NCBI GenBank assembly: GCA_002841765.1
Contig: PHAV01000018.1
Location: 1-54,812 of the forward strand
Reading direction: 5' to 3'
DNA: 54,812 nucleotides
DNA from: Deltaproteobacteria bacterium HGW-Deltaproteobacteria-4
GTDB taxonomy: Bacteria > Desulfobacterota > Desulfuromonadia > Desulfuromonadales > UBA2197
The position numbers were made by a program, and so were the translations under genes. Below the pieces are notes generated by a model. That model was not told where the DNA came from. It saw only the letters and a list, made by a program, of their open reading frames with translations, and made no database searches. Shown here one piece after another: positions 41,805-50,494 of this stretch (positions are counted from its first letter, which is position 1; each line of letters starts with the position of its first letter).

Positions 41805-42513
41805 AGGCCCAAACCGCTTCCGCCGCGAAGCGAGCGGGACAAAACCGCCCCGGCGCCCCCGCAAGCTCCTTTTACTGGTGGGCCTCCTCCTGGTTCTTTT
41901 CGCCGCACTCCTCTTTTTCGGCTTGGTCCTTTATGGCAGTCACCTGGCAGAACAGCAGCCGGCGGCAAAAGCCTCGGCCCTGGCTGGAAAGCCGGCGCCG
42001 ACCGATCCTGACAAACTCCAAAAAGCCAACGCAACTTTGACGAAAAGGCTGGCGGCCCTTGCGGCCAAACCGGATGAACCGTATATTGTTGTCGATTCCG
42101 CCCTCAACCGGGTTTACTGGTGGCAAAACGGGGTGGTTTTACGGGAAATGATCGCCTCCTGCGGCACCGGCAATATCCTGGAAGATCCGGCGTCGGGGCG
42201 TAAATGGGTCTTTGAAACTCCTCGCGACGAACGTAAAGTCTGGATGAAAAAGGCCGCGCCGGTTTGGATGAAGCCTGACTGGGCCTTTATCGAAGAAGGG
42301 GAGGAGATCCCTAAAGACGGTTCAGGACGAGCTGAGCCCGGCGTCATGGGTGATTATGCCGTTGCCATCGGTGATGGCTACTATCTGCATGGCACCCTTT
42401 ACAAACGCTTGCTCGGCCGCAACGTCTCACACGGCTGTGTTCGCCTTGGTGACGACGATATAGAATTTATTTACAAAACAGCAAAAATCGGGACGCGGGT
42501 TATACTTTTCTGA
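41764..42513 (+). CDS. L,D-transpeptidase with N-terminal membrane anchor
   Basis: 249 residues from ATG 41764, overlapping the end of the previous gene. A basic cytoplasmic start is followed by one transmembrane segment (about 34-54), a linker, and a YkuD domain from about 105 with YLHGT...NVSHGCVRLGDDD (catalytic Cys about 228). The active site is the ErfK/YbiS type. Two L,D-transpeptidases in tandem, one lipid-anchored and one inner-membrane-anchored, could work from both faces of the wall. Overlap and spacing mark one operon. Confidence 0.88.
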   Translation: MTISLHQHSAASTKGPNRFRREASGTKPPRRPRKLLLLVGLLLVLFAALLFFGLVLYGSHLAEQQPAAKASALAGKPAPTDPDKLQKANATLTKRLAALAAKPDEPYIVVDSALNRVYWWQNGVVLREMIASCGTGNILEDPASGRKWVFETPRDERKVWMKKAAPVWMKPDWAFIEEGEEIPKDGSGRAEPGVMGDYAVAIGDGYYLHGTLYKRLLGRNVSHGCVRLGDDDIEFIYKTAKIGTRVILF

Positions 42514-43199
42514 TGCGACATTTATTACTGTTACTCTTGCTGGTTGGCAACAGCCTTGGCGGTACTTTTCCGGCGTATGCCCTTGCAGACAGCTTAACCA
42601 TTAAAAACACCCTGCTGCAGGCGGAATATGATCTGGCCCGCAAAAAGCAGGTTTATCTTTTTCTTAATCTGGAGAAGAGTCAATTTGATGTCCGGGCCAG
42701 CGGCATGACCGTCTCGACCATTGCCATTAAAGAAATCCGGCCCTGGGGACCCCTTCCAGAACCCGGCCTGCATTTGATCGTTGATAAAGATCGAGTCCCG
42801 GAACGAGAAAAGATCCAGATTCCCCCACCGGAAGGGGAAGAGGCGGCAGTCAAGCCGGCGCCTCCTGCCGATCCGAACGCGCCTCCGGTCGTTAAAAAGT
42901 TTGACATACAAGCAACAGAAGTCACAGACATGCCGACCAACTACTCCCTGATACTGGAAGGGGGCGGCGTTCTGGTGATCAAATCCCTTCCGGCAGGAGA
43001 CGACGGCAAGAGGACGATGGCACAACGCTTCGAAAAGCCTTTGTGGAAAGCTTCCCGTGCCCTCCATTCTGTTTTGCAGCATTATAAGCAAGAACCTTTC
43101 ACCGAACTCCTGCTGATTCTGAGCCCCGAAGACGCCCAGCGTCTCTATTGGGCGCTACCGGTCGGGTCAGCGCTCTTGATTCCGGCAGCGCAACCCTGA
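42513..43199 (+). CDS. Secreted protein of unknown function in the L,D-transpeptidase operon
   Basis: 228 residues. Signal peptide (HLLLLLLLVGNSLGGTFPAYA/LA). The mature protein has a helical start (LLQAEYDLARKKQVYLFLNLEKSQFDVRASGMTVSTIAIKEIRPWGP), an acidic Pro-rich middle (about 105-130) and a beta/helix end. No known motif. The first part resembles the short beta-strand module seen beside some YkuD proteins, but this is not firm. ATG overlaps the previous TGA (TGATG at 42511-42515), so it is translationally coupled to the L,D-transpeptidase and likely a partner or regulator of it in the periplasm. Confidence 0.7.
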   Translation: MRHLLLLLLLVGNSLGGTFPAYALADSLTIKNTLLQAEYDLARKKQVYLFLNLEKSQFDVRASGMTVSTIAIKEIRPWGPLPEPGLHLIVDKDRVPEREKIQIPPPEGEEAAVKPAPPADPNAPPVVKKFDIQATEVTDMPTNYSLILEGGGVLVIKSLPAGDDGKRTMAQRFEKPLWKASRALHSVLQHYKQEPFTELLLILSPEDAQRLYWALPVGSALLIPAAQP

Positions 43200-43236
43200 T
43201 TGCTCTGCATGGCCTCTCTTTTCAGGCAGGGCCACT

Positions 43237-44685
43237 ATGCGTTTCCGCTTCCCCTTCTTACAACCGTCGTTAAGGACCAGACTTGTCTGGCTCATGCTCT
43301 TGATGAGTATGAGCCTGGTAATGATTCTGGTCTTTTTCTATTACCAGACTGAGAAGGTCCTCTTTAATGAATTCCAGCGCAAGACTTCGGAACTGACGCG
43401 CGCCGTGCAAGTCGGGCTGGCTGGCGCGACCGCGGCCCGGCTCAATGATACCAAGAGCCTTGAGCGCTACCTCGGGACCCTTAACAACAAAGGGGTCAAG
43501 GAGATTTCCGTTATCAGTGTCGCTGATCGCATTGTCGCCTCGACGAGTAGCGACAATGTCGGAAAATGGATCTCGCAACAACGCAAAGAATTAATCTTCA
43601 AGGCGGAGCTCGGGCAACCGGTGACCGACGACGGGCCTGACTATAATGTCGTCATTCCCGTCAGCTCGAAAGAAGGTCCGGTCGGCTACATCCATCTCAC
43701 CCTCAATGCCGAAGACTTTTCCGGGTTTATCCGCCTCAGTCTCTTTCGCCGCATCATCTCCGCCGTCGTCATCCTCTCGCTGGGGACCTTAATGGCTCTG
43801 GTCCTGGCCGGACACTACACGCGGCCCCTCGAACAGGTGGTACGCGCAGCGGAGAAGGTCGCTGAAGGGGATCTCGACCATGGCGAAAAGCTCCCGGTCG
43901 GGCGTCAGGACGAAATCGGCAAACTGGCGCGCAGCTTCAGCGACATGATTGAAAAGTTGCGTGAAGACCGGGACCTGAGCGATCGGTTGCGGCGCGCCGA
44001 GCATTTGGCCGGCATTGGCCAGGTGGCGCGGAGTGTCGCCCACGAAATCAAGAATCCCCTGAACTTCATCAGTCTCTCCATCGATCACATGCTTGACACC
44101 TATCGCCCGGCCGACAGCGCGAAGGGGGAGCGTTTTGAATATCTGGTGCGCAATATGAAGGGAGAGATCCAGCGAATCAGCCGCTTTGCCGAATCTTTCC
44201 TCGAATATGGCCGCCCCATTGAACTACGATTAAGCCGCACCGACCTCGTGGCGATGCTCGACAGCATTCTCGAACTGGTGCAGCCGCGGGCGGTACAGGA
44301 AGAGATTATCATTATTCGCGAATATGCAGGCCTCCCCGAGCTTGCAGTCGACCCCGAACTGCTGCGTACCTGTTTTTTCAATCTGGTCCTGAATGCCTTT
44401 GACGCCATGCCGCATGGCGGTGAACTGCGGATACACGGGGCGCTGCAACAAGGAGAAATCGCCCTCACCGTCTCGGATACCGGCAGCGGCATCGACCCTC
44501 TGCAGCTGGAAAAGATCTTTGAGCCGTACTTTACGACCAAACCCAAAGGGGTCGGCCTCGGCCTCGCCCTGACTCGCAAGATCATCGAAGAGCATGGCGG
44601 CAGAATCCGCTGCGAAACCCGGGCGGAAGTCGGCTGCCGCTTTATCGTTACCCTTCCCCTCTCCACCCCTGAGAAGAACGTATGA
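43237..44685 (+). CDS. Membrane sensor histidine kinase, NtrB/ZraS-like
   Basis: 482 residues. Transmembrane helix at about 16-37, periplasmic sensor of about 130 residues with LGT...VKEISVISVADRIVASTSSDNVGKW (Cache-like), helix at about 172-192, HAMP (HYTRPLEQVVRAAEKVAEGDLDHG), short coil, HisKA with phospho-acceptor His269 in VARSVAHEIKNPLNFI, and HATPase with NLVLNAFDAMP, DTGSGIDP, and GVGLGLALT. It phosphorylates the response regulator encoded next, whose ATG overlaps its stop (44682-44685). It lies 37 bp after the secreted protein and is probably part of, or adjacent to, the sigma54-controlled operon. Confidence 0.93.
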   Translation: MRFRFPFLQPSLRTRLVWLMLLMSMSLVMILVFFYYQTEKVLFNEFQRKTSELTRAVQVGLAGATAARLNDTKSLERYLGTLNNKGVKEISVISVADRIVASTSSDNVGKWISQQRKELIFKAELGQPVTDDGPDYNVVIPVSSKEGPVGYIHLTLNAEDFSGFIRLSLFRRIISAVVILSLGTLMALVLAGHYTRPLEQVVRAAEKVAEGDLDHGEKLPVGRQDEIGKLARSFSDMIEKLREDRDLSDRLRRAEHLAGIGQVARSVAHEIKNPLNFISLSIDHMLDTYRPADSAKGERFEYLVRNMKGEIQRISRFAESFLEYGRPIELRLSRTDLVAMLDSILELVQPRAVQEEIIIIREYAGLPELAVDPELLRTCFFNLVLNAFDAMPHGGELRIHGALQQGEIALTVSDTGSGIDPLQLEKIFEPYFTTKPKGVGLGLALTRKIIEEHGGRIRCETRAEVGCRFIVTLPLSTPEKNV

Positions 44686-46052
44686 GTATCAAGATATTGG
44701 TTGTGGATGATGAACCGTTGCAGCGGGAGATCTTAAAAACCATCCTTAGCGGCGAAGGATATGAAACCGAGACGGCGGAATCGGCGGAAGTCGCTTTGGC
44801 GATGCTGAAAAAACTCGATCCGGAGGTCATCCTCACCGATCTGCAGATGACAGGGATGGGCGGTCTCGAATTCCTTCAATCTCTGCCGGAAAAATCGGTG
44901 CCGCCGGCGGTCATCGTCATTACCGCTCACGGCACCATCTCTTCGGCGGTGGAAGCGGTCCGCCTCGGCGCCGCTGATTATCTGACCAAACCGGTCGACA
45001 AGGAAAAAATCCTCTTTGCGGTGCAGAAGGCCTCGGAACGGAGCAGAATCCTCAAAGAAAATCTGCGCTTGCGGACTGAACTCTTCAGTCGTTTCAAGAT
45101 TGACGGCATCGTCGGCGTCTCACCCCGCATCCGGCAAATCGTCGATGTTCTGCGTCGCGTTGCCGACTCCTCCTCGACGATCATGATCCGTGGTGAAAGC
45201 GGCACCGGCAAAGAGTTGATCGCCCGCGCCGTCCATTACAACAGCCCCCGCTGCGCCCGCCCCTTTACGGCGCTAAATTGTGCGGCGATCCCGGAAAATC
45301 TCTTTGAAAGCGAACTCTTTGGCTATGAAGCCGGCGCCTTTACCGGCGCCACCGGCCGTCGCGAGGGTTTGATCGAAGCCACACAAGGGGGGACGCTCTT
45401 TCTTGATGAAGTCGGCGACATGCCGCTGACCATGCAGTCAAAACTGCTGCGCGTCCTGCAGGATCGTGAGATTCGCCGCATCGGCGGCAAGGAGACGATC
45501 CACGTTGATCTGCGCATTTTGTCGGCGACCAACAAGAATCTCGAAGAAGAGGTGGAGAAGGGGACTTTTCGCGAAGACCTATACTACCGCCTCAATGTCG
45601 TCTTCATTGAAATGCCGCCCTTGCGCGAACGCTGCGAAGACATCCCTGATCTCGTCGCCACCTTTGTGCGCAAATACAACCAGGAATTTGGACGTCGGGT
45701 CAACGATGTCAGCCGCGAAGCGCTCAAGGCCCTGGTCGAATATCGCTGGCCGGGGAATGTCCGGCAACTCGAAGCGGTCATTGAACGCTCCGTCCTCCTC
45801 AGTGACGGCGGCACCTTGACTCTCGATGACATCGGCGGTCTGCTGGTCGGCCGCAAGACCATCAACCCCCTCGGCGTCGATCTCCCGGAAGAGGGTCTTG
45901 ATTTTGAAGCATTGGAAAAAGATTTATTGCAAAAGGCGCTGCAGCGGACGGGCGGCGTCGCCAGTAAAGCGGCCAAGCTCTTGAAGATGAGCTACAAAAC
46001 CTTCCTTTACCGGATCGAAAAGTTTGGCCTCAAGGCAGAGAAGGACGAGTAA
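44682..46052 (+). CDS. NtrC-family sigma54-dependent response regulator
   Basis: 456 residues. Receiver domain with phospho-acceptor Asp53 (ILTDLQMTGMGG) and Lys103. AAA+ domain with Walker A GESGTGKE (171-178), the sigma54-contact loop GAFTGA (218-223), Walker B-like GGTLFLDEVGDMP and R-finger region. C-terminal Fis-type helix-turn-helix (GGVASKAAKLLKMSYKTFLYRIEKFGL). It activates sigma54 RNA polymerase after phosphorylation by the coupled kinase. The sigma54-type promoter at 40015 lies ahead of the same gene set and is the obvious candidate target, which would make the circuit self-amplifying if the whole block is one operon. Confidence 0.95.
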   Translation: MSIKILVVDDEPLQREILKTILSGEGYETETAESAEVALAMLKKLDPEVILTDLQMTGMGGLEFLQSLPEKSVPPAVIVITAHGTISSAVEAVRLGAADYLTKPVDKEKILFAVQKASERSRILKENLRLRTELFSRFKIDGIVGVSPRIRQIVDVLRRVADSSSTIMIRGESGTGKELIARAVHYNSPRCARPFTALNCAAIPENLFESELFGYEAGAFTGATGRREGLIEATQGGTLFLDEVGDMPLTMQSKLLRVLQDREIRRIGGKETIHVDLRILSATNKNLEEEVEKGTFREDLYYRLNVVFIEMPPLRERCEDIPDLVATFVRKYNQEFGRRVNDVSREALKALVEYRWPGNVRQLEAVIERSVLLSDGGTLTLDDIGGLLVGRKTINPLGVDLPEEGLDFEALEKDLLQKALQRTGGVASKAAKLLKMSYKTFLYRIEKFGLKAEKDE

Positions 46053-46069
46053 ACGGCGCTCATTGCCGA

Positions 46070-46813
46070 TCAGCGCAGAAGATCGCCGAGATAGGCCTGC
46101 AGATTGGCGCGGATCGGCATAAAATAGAGATTGGCGCCGGTGCGGGCGGAGAAATCCAGGGATTTTCGGGCAAAATCGCGATTCCAGGTCAGCTCGTGAC
46201 GAAAATCAGGGGGAAAGAAGGCCTGATTACGGTTCTCCCAGTAGTCACGACTCTTCTCACTCAGGACCGGGCAGACCCCCCAGTAAAGGTCAAGACCGGC
46301 GAGGAGGTCGTAGTAGATCTCCATATAACGCAGATCGAAAAAAGGCTGGGTAAAGAAGCCGTCGGCGCCGGCCTCACACTTTAAGCGGACATAATCGAGC
46401 TCCTCGCGGATGGCCGAACGATAGGGATCAATGCCGGCATAGACCTTAAGGGCGGGAAGGGCTTTCTTTAAAGCCCGAATCAGTTCGCAAGACGTGGTAC
46501 GGTAGGAGCGCCGCGACATATCGAGGGGCTTATCACCGCTGATGACTAGGACCTCGCTGATCTTGTGTTGGCGGAGGGTTTCGGCAATTGCCAGCGGCTT
46601 TTCAAGATCAAAATCGATGGCGCGCAGATGCGGGATCGTCGCCGGAAACCAGCGTTGCGCCAGAGCACAGCCTTCCCAGCTGCGCAACGGAAATTGCAGG
46701 AGATCAGGGATGTTGATGGTCTGCACGGCCGGGCAGAGCTCGTGAATAATTTCAAGCTCCCGCTCCAGCGCAAGGGAATCGCGGGGGACGAGTTCAACAC
46801 AAAGTCGGGGCAT
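46070..46813 (-). CDS. Short methylenetetrahydrofolate reductase-like protein
   Basis: 247 residues, shorter than the usual 290 of MetF. MTHFR-type TIM-barrel features are visible: early Glu in CVELVPRD, LVISGDKP in the place of the usual RGDPP/RGD motif, YRSAIREELDYVRLKCEAGADGFFTQPFFD matching the conserved K...GA.F..TQ.FFD strand, and a late FGVCPVL-like strand. It could reduce methylene-THF using FAD, or act on a related folate in one-carbon metabolism. It lacks part of the C-terminal MetF helices. GAGG precedes ATG 46813. It is transcribed from the minus-facing half of the overlapping promoter pair at 46866-46898. Confidence 0.78.
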   Translation of the reverse strand: MPRLCVELVPRDSLALERELEIIHELCPAVQTINIPDLLQFPLRSWEGCALAQRWFPATIPHLRAIDFDLEKPLAIAETLRQHKISEVLVISGDKPLDMSRRSYRTTSCELIRALKKALPALKVYAGIDPYRSAIREELDYVRLKCEAGADGFFTQPFFDLRYMEIYYDLLAGLDLYWGVCPVLSEKSRDYWENRNQAFFPPDFRHELTWNRDFARKSLDFSARTGANLYFMPIRANLQAYLGDLLR

Positions 46814-46865
46814 GGAACCTCACAATCAAAGAGGCCGCGCAGGAGAAGCAGGCGGCGCGAAGATT

Positions 46866-46898
46866 TTGACATTTTAGTCAAAATCGCTAGAATGTCAA
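46866..46898. promoter_or_regulatory. Overlapping face-to-face divergent promoters
   Basis: Plus strand: TTGACA 46866-46871, 16-bp spacer, TAGAAT 46888-46893. Minus strand: TTGACA 46898-46893, 16-bp spacer, TAAAAT 46876-46871. The two promoters occupy the same 33 bp with ends TTGACATT/AATGTCAA in perfect inversion. A 9-bp repeat GATTTTGAC/GTCAAAATC (46862-46870 with 46877-46885) lies over the plus promoter and could be an operator. RNA polymerase cannot use both at once. Confidence 0.7.
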
Positions 46899-47026
46899 AA
46901 TAGAAAGTCCTGGCGTTCTTGCTGTGCCTTGGTCACCACGCTGCAACCAATAGCTACGGAGATGACGGGAAAAACCCCTCATCTCCTTTTTTATCCGGCC
47001 CCGGCCTGGATCCTGGTCCTTATTCA

Positions 47027-48352
47027 ATGACTGAATTTCATCTTGAACGTTTCCCCAATGGTTTACGACTGTTAACGATCGAAATGCCGCACCTGCACAG
47101 CGCCGAGATGCTCTGTTATGTCGGCGTCGGCAGTCGTTACGAAAGCGAAGACGAAGGGGGAATCTCGCATTTTCTCGAACATATGCTCTTTCGCGGCACC
47201 GAAGATTATCCGAAAAGCTTCTGCCTCGAAGCTGCCTTCGAATCGATCGGCGGCGCAGTCAATGCCAGTACCGATGCCGAAGCCACTTGCTATCACACCC
47301 GTTTTCATCCGGATCGCCTTGACCTCTGCGCACAACTCTTCGCTTCCTTGCTGCGCCGGCCACTGTTGCAGGGGATCGAAGTGGAGCGGCGCATTATCAT
47401 GGAAGAAGCTCTGGAGGACTATAACGAACAGGGGGTCGAGATCAATGCCGACAACCTCACCTCCCGCCTCCTGTGGCCCGAACATCCACTGAGCCAGCCG
47501 ACGATCGGCACCCGCGACTCGCTGGCAGCGATGGGCATTGCCGCTCTGCAGCGTCATCACCAGACCTTCTACACGCCGCACAACACGGTGATTGCCGTGG
47601 CCGGAGCTATTACCCACACGAACGCACAGCAAGCAATCAGCGCCGCCTTTGCAAACTGGGAAGGCAAGCCGGCGCCGCTCCCCCTCCCCTGGTCGGAAGC
47701 GGCGGAAGAGAAAGCCGGACCGGAAAGTGTCTGGGTGCACGATTCCGATTCACAGGTCGGCGTCCAGCTCGCCTTTCGTTTGCCGGGACGCAGCGATGCA
47801 CGACAGATGGAGCTGCGCGTTCTGCGCCGCCTTCTCACCTGCGGCGGCACCTCGCGTCTCCTGCTGCGCCTGCGCGAAGAGCTGGGCCTGACCTACAGTG
47901 TTGATGCCGCTCTCTCCCTCTTTGCCGAGAGCGGCTGTCTCTCTATCGACCTCGCCGTCGCGGCGGAAAATCTGGTGGCAGCGATCCGGGAAGTCCTCAA
48001 TGTTCTGACCGAAATTCGCGCCATCCCCGTCAGTGCGGAAGAACTGGAGCGCCTCAAAGCCACCTATCTTTACGATCTTGACTTCTCGCAGGATCATACC
48101 GACGAAATGGCGACCCGCTATGGTTGGGGGGAGTTATGCGGCACCCTGCGGACGACAGAGGACGATCGTCAAGCGGTCATCGCCATCACTGCCGACTCTT
48201 TGCAAAGGACGGCACGGGAACTACTCACTCCGAAGTGCTTGAAGCTGGCCGTCGTCGGCCCCTTCCGCCGCCGCGATCAGAACGAGATTGCCACCCTCCT
48301 CAACGACTACGGCACGAGGAACGAAACGACCGCCGCTAAAAAGAAATCTTGA
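47027..48352 (+). CDS. M16-family zinc peptidase (processing-peptidase-like)
   Basis: 441 residues from ATG 47027. Inverted zinc motif HFLEH in GGISHFLEHMLFRGT (about 47-51) with the distal Glu in RRIIMEEALEDYNEQ (about 125). It has two M16 halves, the second with the R/Y pair region RLREELGLTYSVDA typical of the substrate-binding half. Proteobacterial relatives are cytoplasmic or periplasmic peptidases of small proteins or transit-like peptides. No signal peptide. The ribosome site is weak, and the leader from the promoter at 46866 is about 125 nt. The acyltransferase gene follows 8 bp later. Confidence 0.93.
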   Translation: MTEFHLERFPNGLRLLTIEMPHLHSAEMLCYVGVGSRYESEDEGGISHFLEHMLFRGTEDYPKSFCLEAAFESIGGAVNASTDAEATCYHTRFHPDRLDLCAQLFASLLRRPLLQGIEVERRIIMEEALEDYNEQGVEINADNLTSRLLWPEHPLSQPTIGTRDSLAAMGIAALQRHHQTFYTPHNTVIAVAGAITHTNAQQAISAAFANWEGKPAPLPLPWSEAAEEKAGPESVWVHDSDSQVGVQLAFRLPGRSDARQMELRVLRRLLTCGGTSRLLLRLREELGLTYSVDAALSLFAESGCLSIDLAVAAENLVAAIREVLNVLTEIRAIPVSAEELERLKATYLYDLDFSQDHTDEMATRYGWGELCGTLRTTEDDRQAVIAITADSLQRTARELLTPKCLKLAVVGPFRRRDQNEIATLLNDYGTRNETTAAKKKS

Positions 48353-48360
48353 GAGGCAGG

Positions 48361-49248
48361 ATGCTTAACGCTCTTCGATACCAAAGCGAATATCTTTTCT
48401 TTCTCCTCCTCTCCGCCTTCATTCGTGTTCTGCCGCTGCCGCTGGCGTTGTTGCTCGGGAGATCCCTCGGCACCTTGATCTATTTTGCCCAGCCGCGCCG
48501 CCGCCGCAAGGCACGGCTCAATCTGCGCCTCGCCTTTCCGGAGAAGAGTGCGGAAGAGTGCCGGAAGCTGTTGCGGGAAAATTTTCGTCAGTTGGGTCTC
48601 ACCGGGATCGAGATGCTGCGCCTCGACCTTTACCGCCATCCGCAAACGGTCAAGGAATCCTTTGTGGTCAACGGTATCGAAGAAGTGCAGCGAGCGCTTG
48701 CAGAGGGGAAAGGCTGCTTTCTCCTCACCGGCCATATCGGTTTCTGGGAAGCGGGTTGCATTTTGATGCCGCTGCATGGGATCCCCACCGATTTAATCTA
48801 CAAGCAGATGAAGAATCCCTATGTCGAGAAGCGCATTCTGGCGCTGCGCGGGGCCACTGGCACCCGCGCCATCGAAAAGAAACGCGCGGCCCGCAAAATC
48901 CTCCGCTCCCTGGGCGACAACCGCGCCGTTGCCGTCCTCATTGACCAGCGGGTCTCGCGCCACGAAGGAGTGGTTGTCAATTTCTTTAATCGACCGGTCA
49001 ATGCAACCCCGATCATCGCCTTGATGGCGATCAAGCAGGGGACGCCGATTGTTCCGGCCTTCAGTCGCCGCCTCCCGGACCACCGATACGAGATCACTTT
49101 TACACCGATGATCACCTTCCCACAGGAAGAGAATCCGGCGCCGGAGACGGTGATTGCCGCGACGCAGCTCCTCACCGATCAGATCGAGGCGGCGGTACGA
49201 AGGAGTCCGGAGCAGTGGTTCTGGGTCCATGACCGCTGGCGGCTGTAG
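48361..49248 (+). CDS. Lysophospholipid/lipid A acyltransferase, LpxL/HtrB family
   Basis: 295 residues from ATG 48361 with GAGAGGCAGG just upstream. N-terminal membrane helix (about 10-35), then the acyltransferase HX4E motif in LLTGHIGFWEAGCI (His about 124, Glu about 129), and the conserved LIDQR and GTPIVPAF motifs. It adds a secondary acyl chain to lipid A or a related lipid at the inner membrane. It follows the M16 peptidase by 8 bp and may be co-transcribed. It is not grouped with other lpx genes here. Confidence 0.92.
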   Translation: MLNALRYQSEYLFFLLLSAFIRVLPLPLALLLGRSLGTLIYFAQPRRRRKARLNLRLAFPEKSAEECRKLLRENFRQLGLTGIEMLRLDLYRHPQTVKESFVVNGIEEVQRALAEGKGCFLLTGHIGFWEAGCILMPLHGIPTDLIYKQMKNPYVEKRILALRGATGTRAIEKKRAARKILRSLGDNRAVAVLIDQRVSRHEGVVVNFFNRPVNATPIIALMAIKQGTPIVPAFSRRLPDHRYEITFTPMITFPQEENPAPETVIAATQLLTDQIEAAVRRSPEQWFWVHDRWRL

Positions 49249-49329
49249 GGCTCTTCTTTCCTCCTTGCCAGTGGCCAGCGCCTGTGCTACATAAAAAACT
49301 CAAGTCTAATCCATTGCATGGAGGCGTTC

Positions 49330-50397
49330 ATGAATATCCATATTGTCCCCCTGTCCTCGCCAAAAACCAAATACAGCGACGAAACAAAGCTCGGTTTTGG
49401 CAAGCTCTTTACCGACCGGATGTTCGTCATGGAGTACAGCGCCGGACAGGGCTGGCACTCGGCCCGCATCCAGCCCTACGGCCCCTTTGCCCTCGATCCC
49501 GCTTGCGCCGTCCTGCATTATGCCCAGGAGATCTTCGAAGGGTTGAAAGCCTTTCGCCGCCCGGATGGTCAGATCTCCCTCTTTCGTCCCCGGGATAATG
49601 TCCGACGCTTCAATCGCAGCGCCGAGCGGATGAGCATGCCGGCCGTCGATGAAGTCTTCTTTCTTCGTGCGATCAAGGAGCTGGTCAAACTTGAAGAAGG
49701 CTGGATTCCACAAAGTGAAGGGACGAGTCTCTACATCCGTCCGACGATGATTGCCACCGATCCCTACCTCGGCGTCCGCCCTTCCGAGACCTATCTCTGT
49801 TACGTCATCCTCTCCCCGGTCGGCGCCTACTATTCCGGCGGCCTCGCCCCGGTCAAGATCTGGATCTCCGACGAATACGTCCGCGTCGCGCCGGGCGGGA
49901 CCGGCGAAGCCAAGACCGGCGGCAACTACGCCAGCAGTCTCAAGGCGTCGCAGGAAGCCGCCCTGAAGGGTTTCGATCAGGTCCTCTGGCTCGACGGCGT
50001 TGAGCGCAAATATGTCGAAGAGGTCGGCAGCTCCAATATCTGCTTCCTTTATGACGGCAAGGTCGTCACCTCCCCGTTAAAAGGGACGATCCTCGACGGC
50101 ATCACCCGCCGTTCGGTCCTTGCCCTGGTCAAGGATTTCGGACTGACTGTCGAAGAGCGCGCCCTCTCCATCGACGAGATTCTCGACGGCGTCAGCAGCG
50201 GCCGCCTCACCGAAGCCTTCGGAACCGGCACCGCCGCCGTCGTCTCCCCGGTCGGCCAGTTCACCTACCGCGATCGCACCGTCACCTTCGGCGACGGCAA
50301 GAGCATCGGCGCTTTGACCATGAAACTTTATCAAACCCTCACCGGCATCCAGAATGGCAAGGTGGCGGATCAGCACGGCTGGAACGAGATCTTCTGA
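49330..50397 (+). CDS. ilvE: Branched-chain amino-acid aminotransferase
   Basis: 355 residues, the longer BCAT type. PLP Lys is in GGTGEAKTGGNYASS (Lys195); the fold type IV markers ALHYAQEIFEGLKAFR (here VLHYAQEIFEGLKAF) and VGSSNICFL and GTGTAAVVSPVG are present. It catalyses the last step of Val, Leu and Ile synthesis and the first step of their breakdown. ATG 49330 is preferred over 49318 because GGAGG lies 5 nt before it. Followed by its own terminator. Confidence 0.95.
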   Translation: MNIHIVPLSSPKTKYSDETKLGFGKLFTDRMFVMEYSAGQGWHSARIQPYGPFALDPACAVLHYAQEIFEGLKAFRRPDGQISLFRPRDNVRRFNRSAERMSMPAVDEVFFLRAIKELVKLEEGWIPQSEGTSLYIRPTMIATDPYLGVRPSETYLCYVILSPVGAYYSGGLAPVKIWISDEYVRVAPGGTGEAKTGGNYASSLKASQEAALKGFDQVLWLDGVERKYVEEVGSSNICFLYDGKVVTSPLKGTILDGITRRSVLALVKDFGLTVEERALSIDEILDGVSSGRLTEAFGTGTAAVVSPVGQFTYRDRTVTFGDGKSIGALTMKLYQTLTGIQNGKVADQHGWNEIF

Positions 50398-50423
50398 TTT
50401 ATGGTCTGCGTAACGACTCATAA

Positions 50424-50459
50424 ACGGGGCGACTCAGTATTGAGCCGCCCCGTTTTCTT
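50424..50459 (+). terminator. Terminator between ilvE and asnS
   Basis: Stem ACGGGGCG/CGCCCCGT (50424-50431 with 50446-50453) with an inner CTCA/TGAG extension and a T-rich tail TTTTCTT. Separates the two units. Confidence 0.75.
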
Positions 50460-50494
50460 ACCAGTTGATGGAGCTGAATTGCCGGGAGATTATT

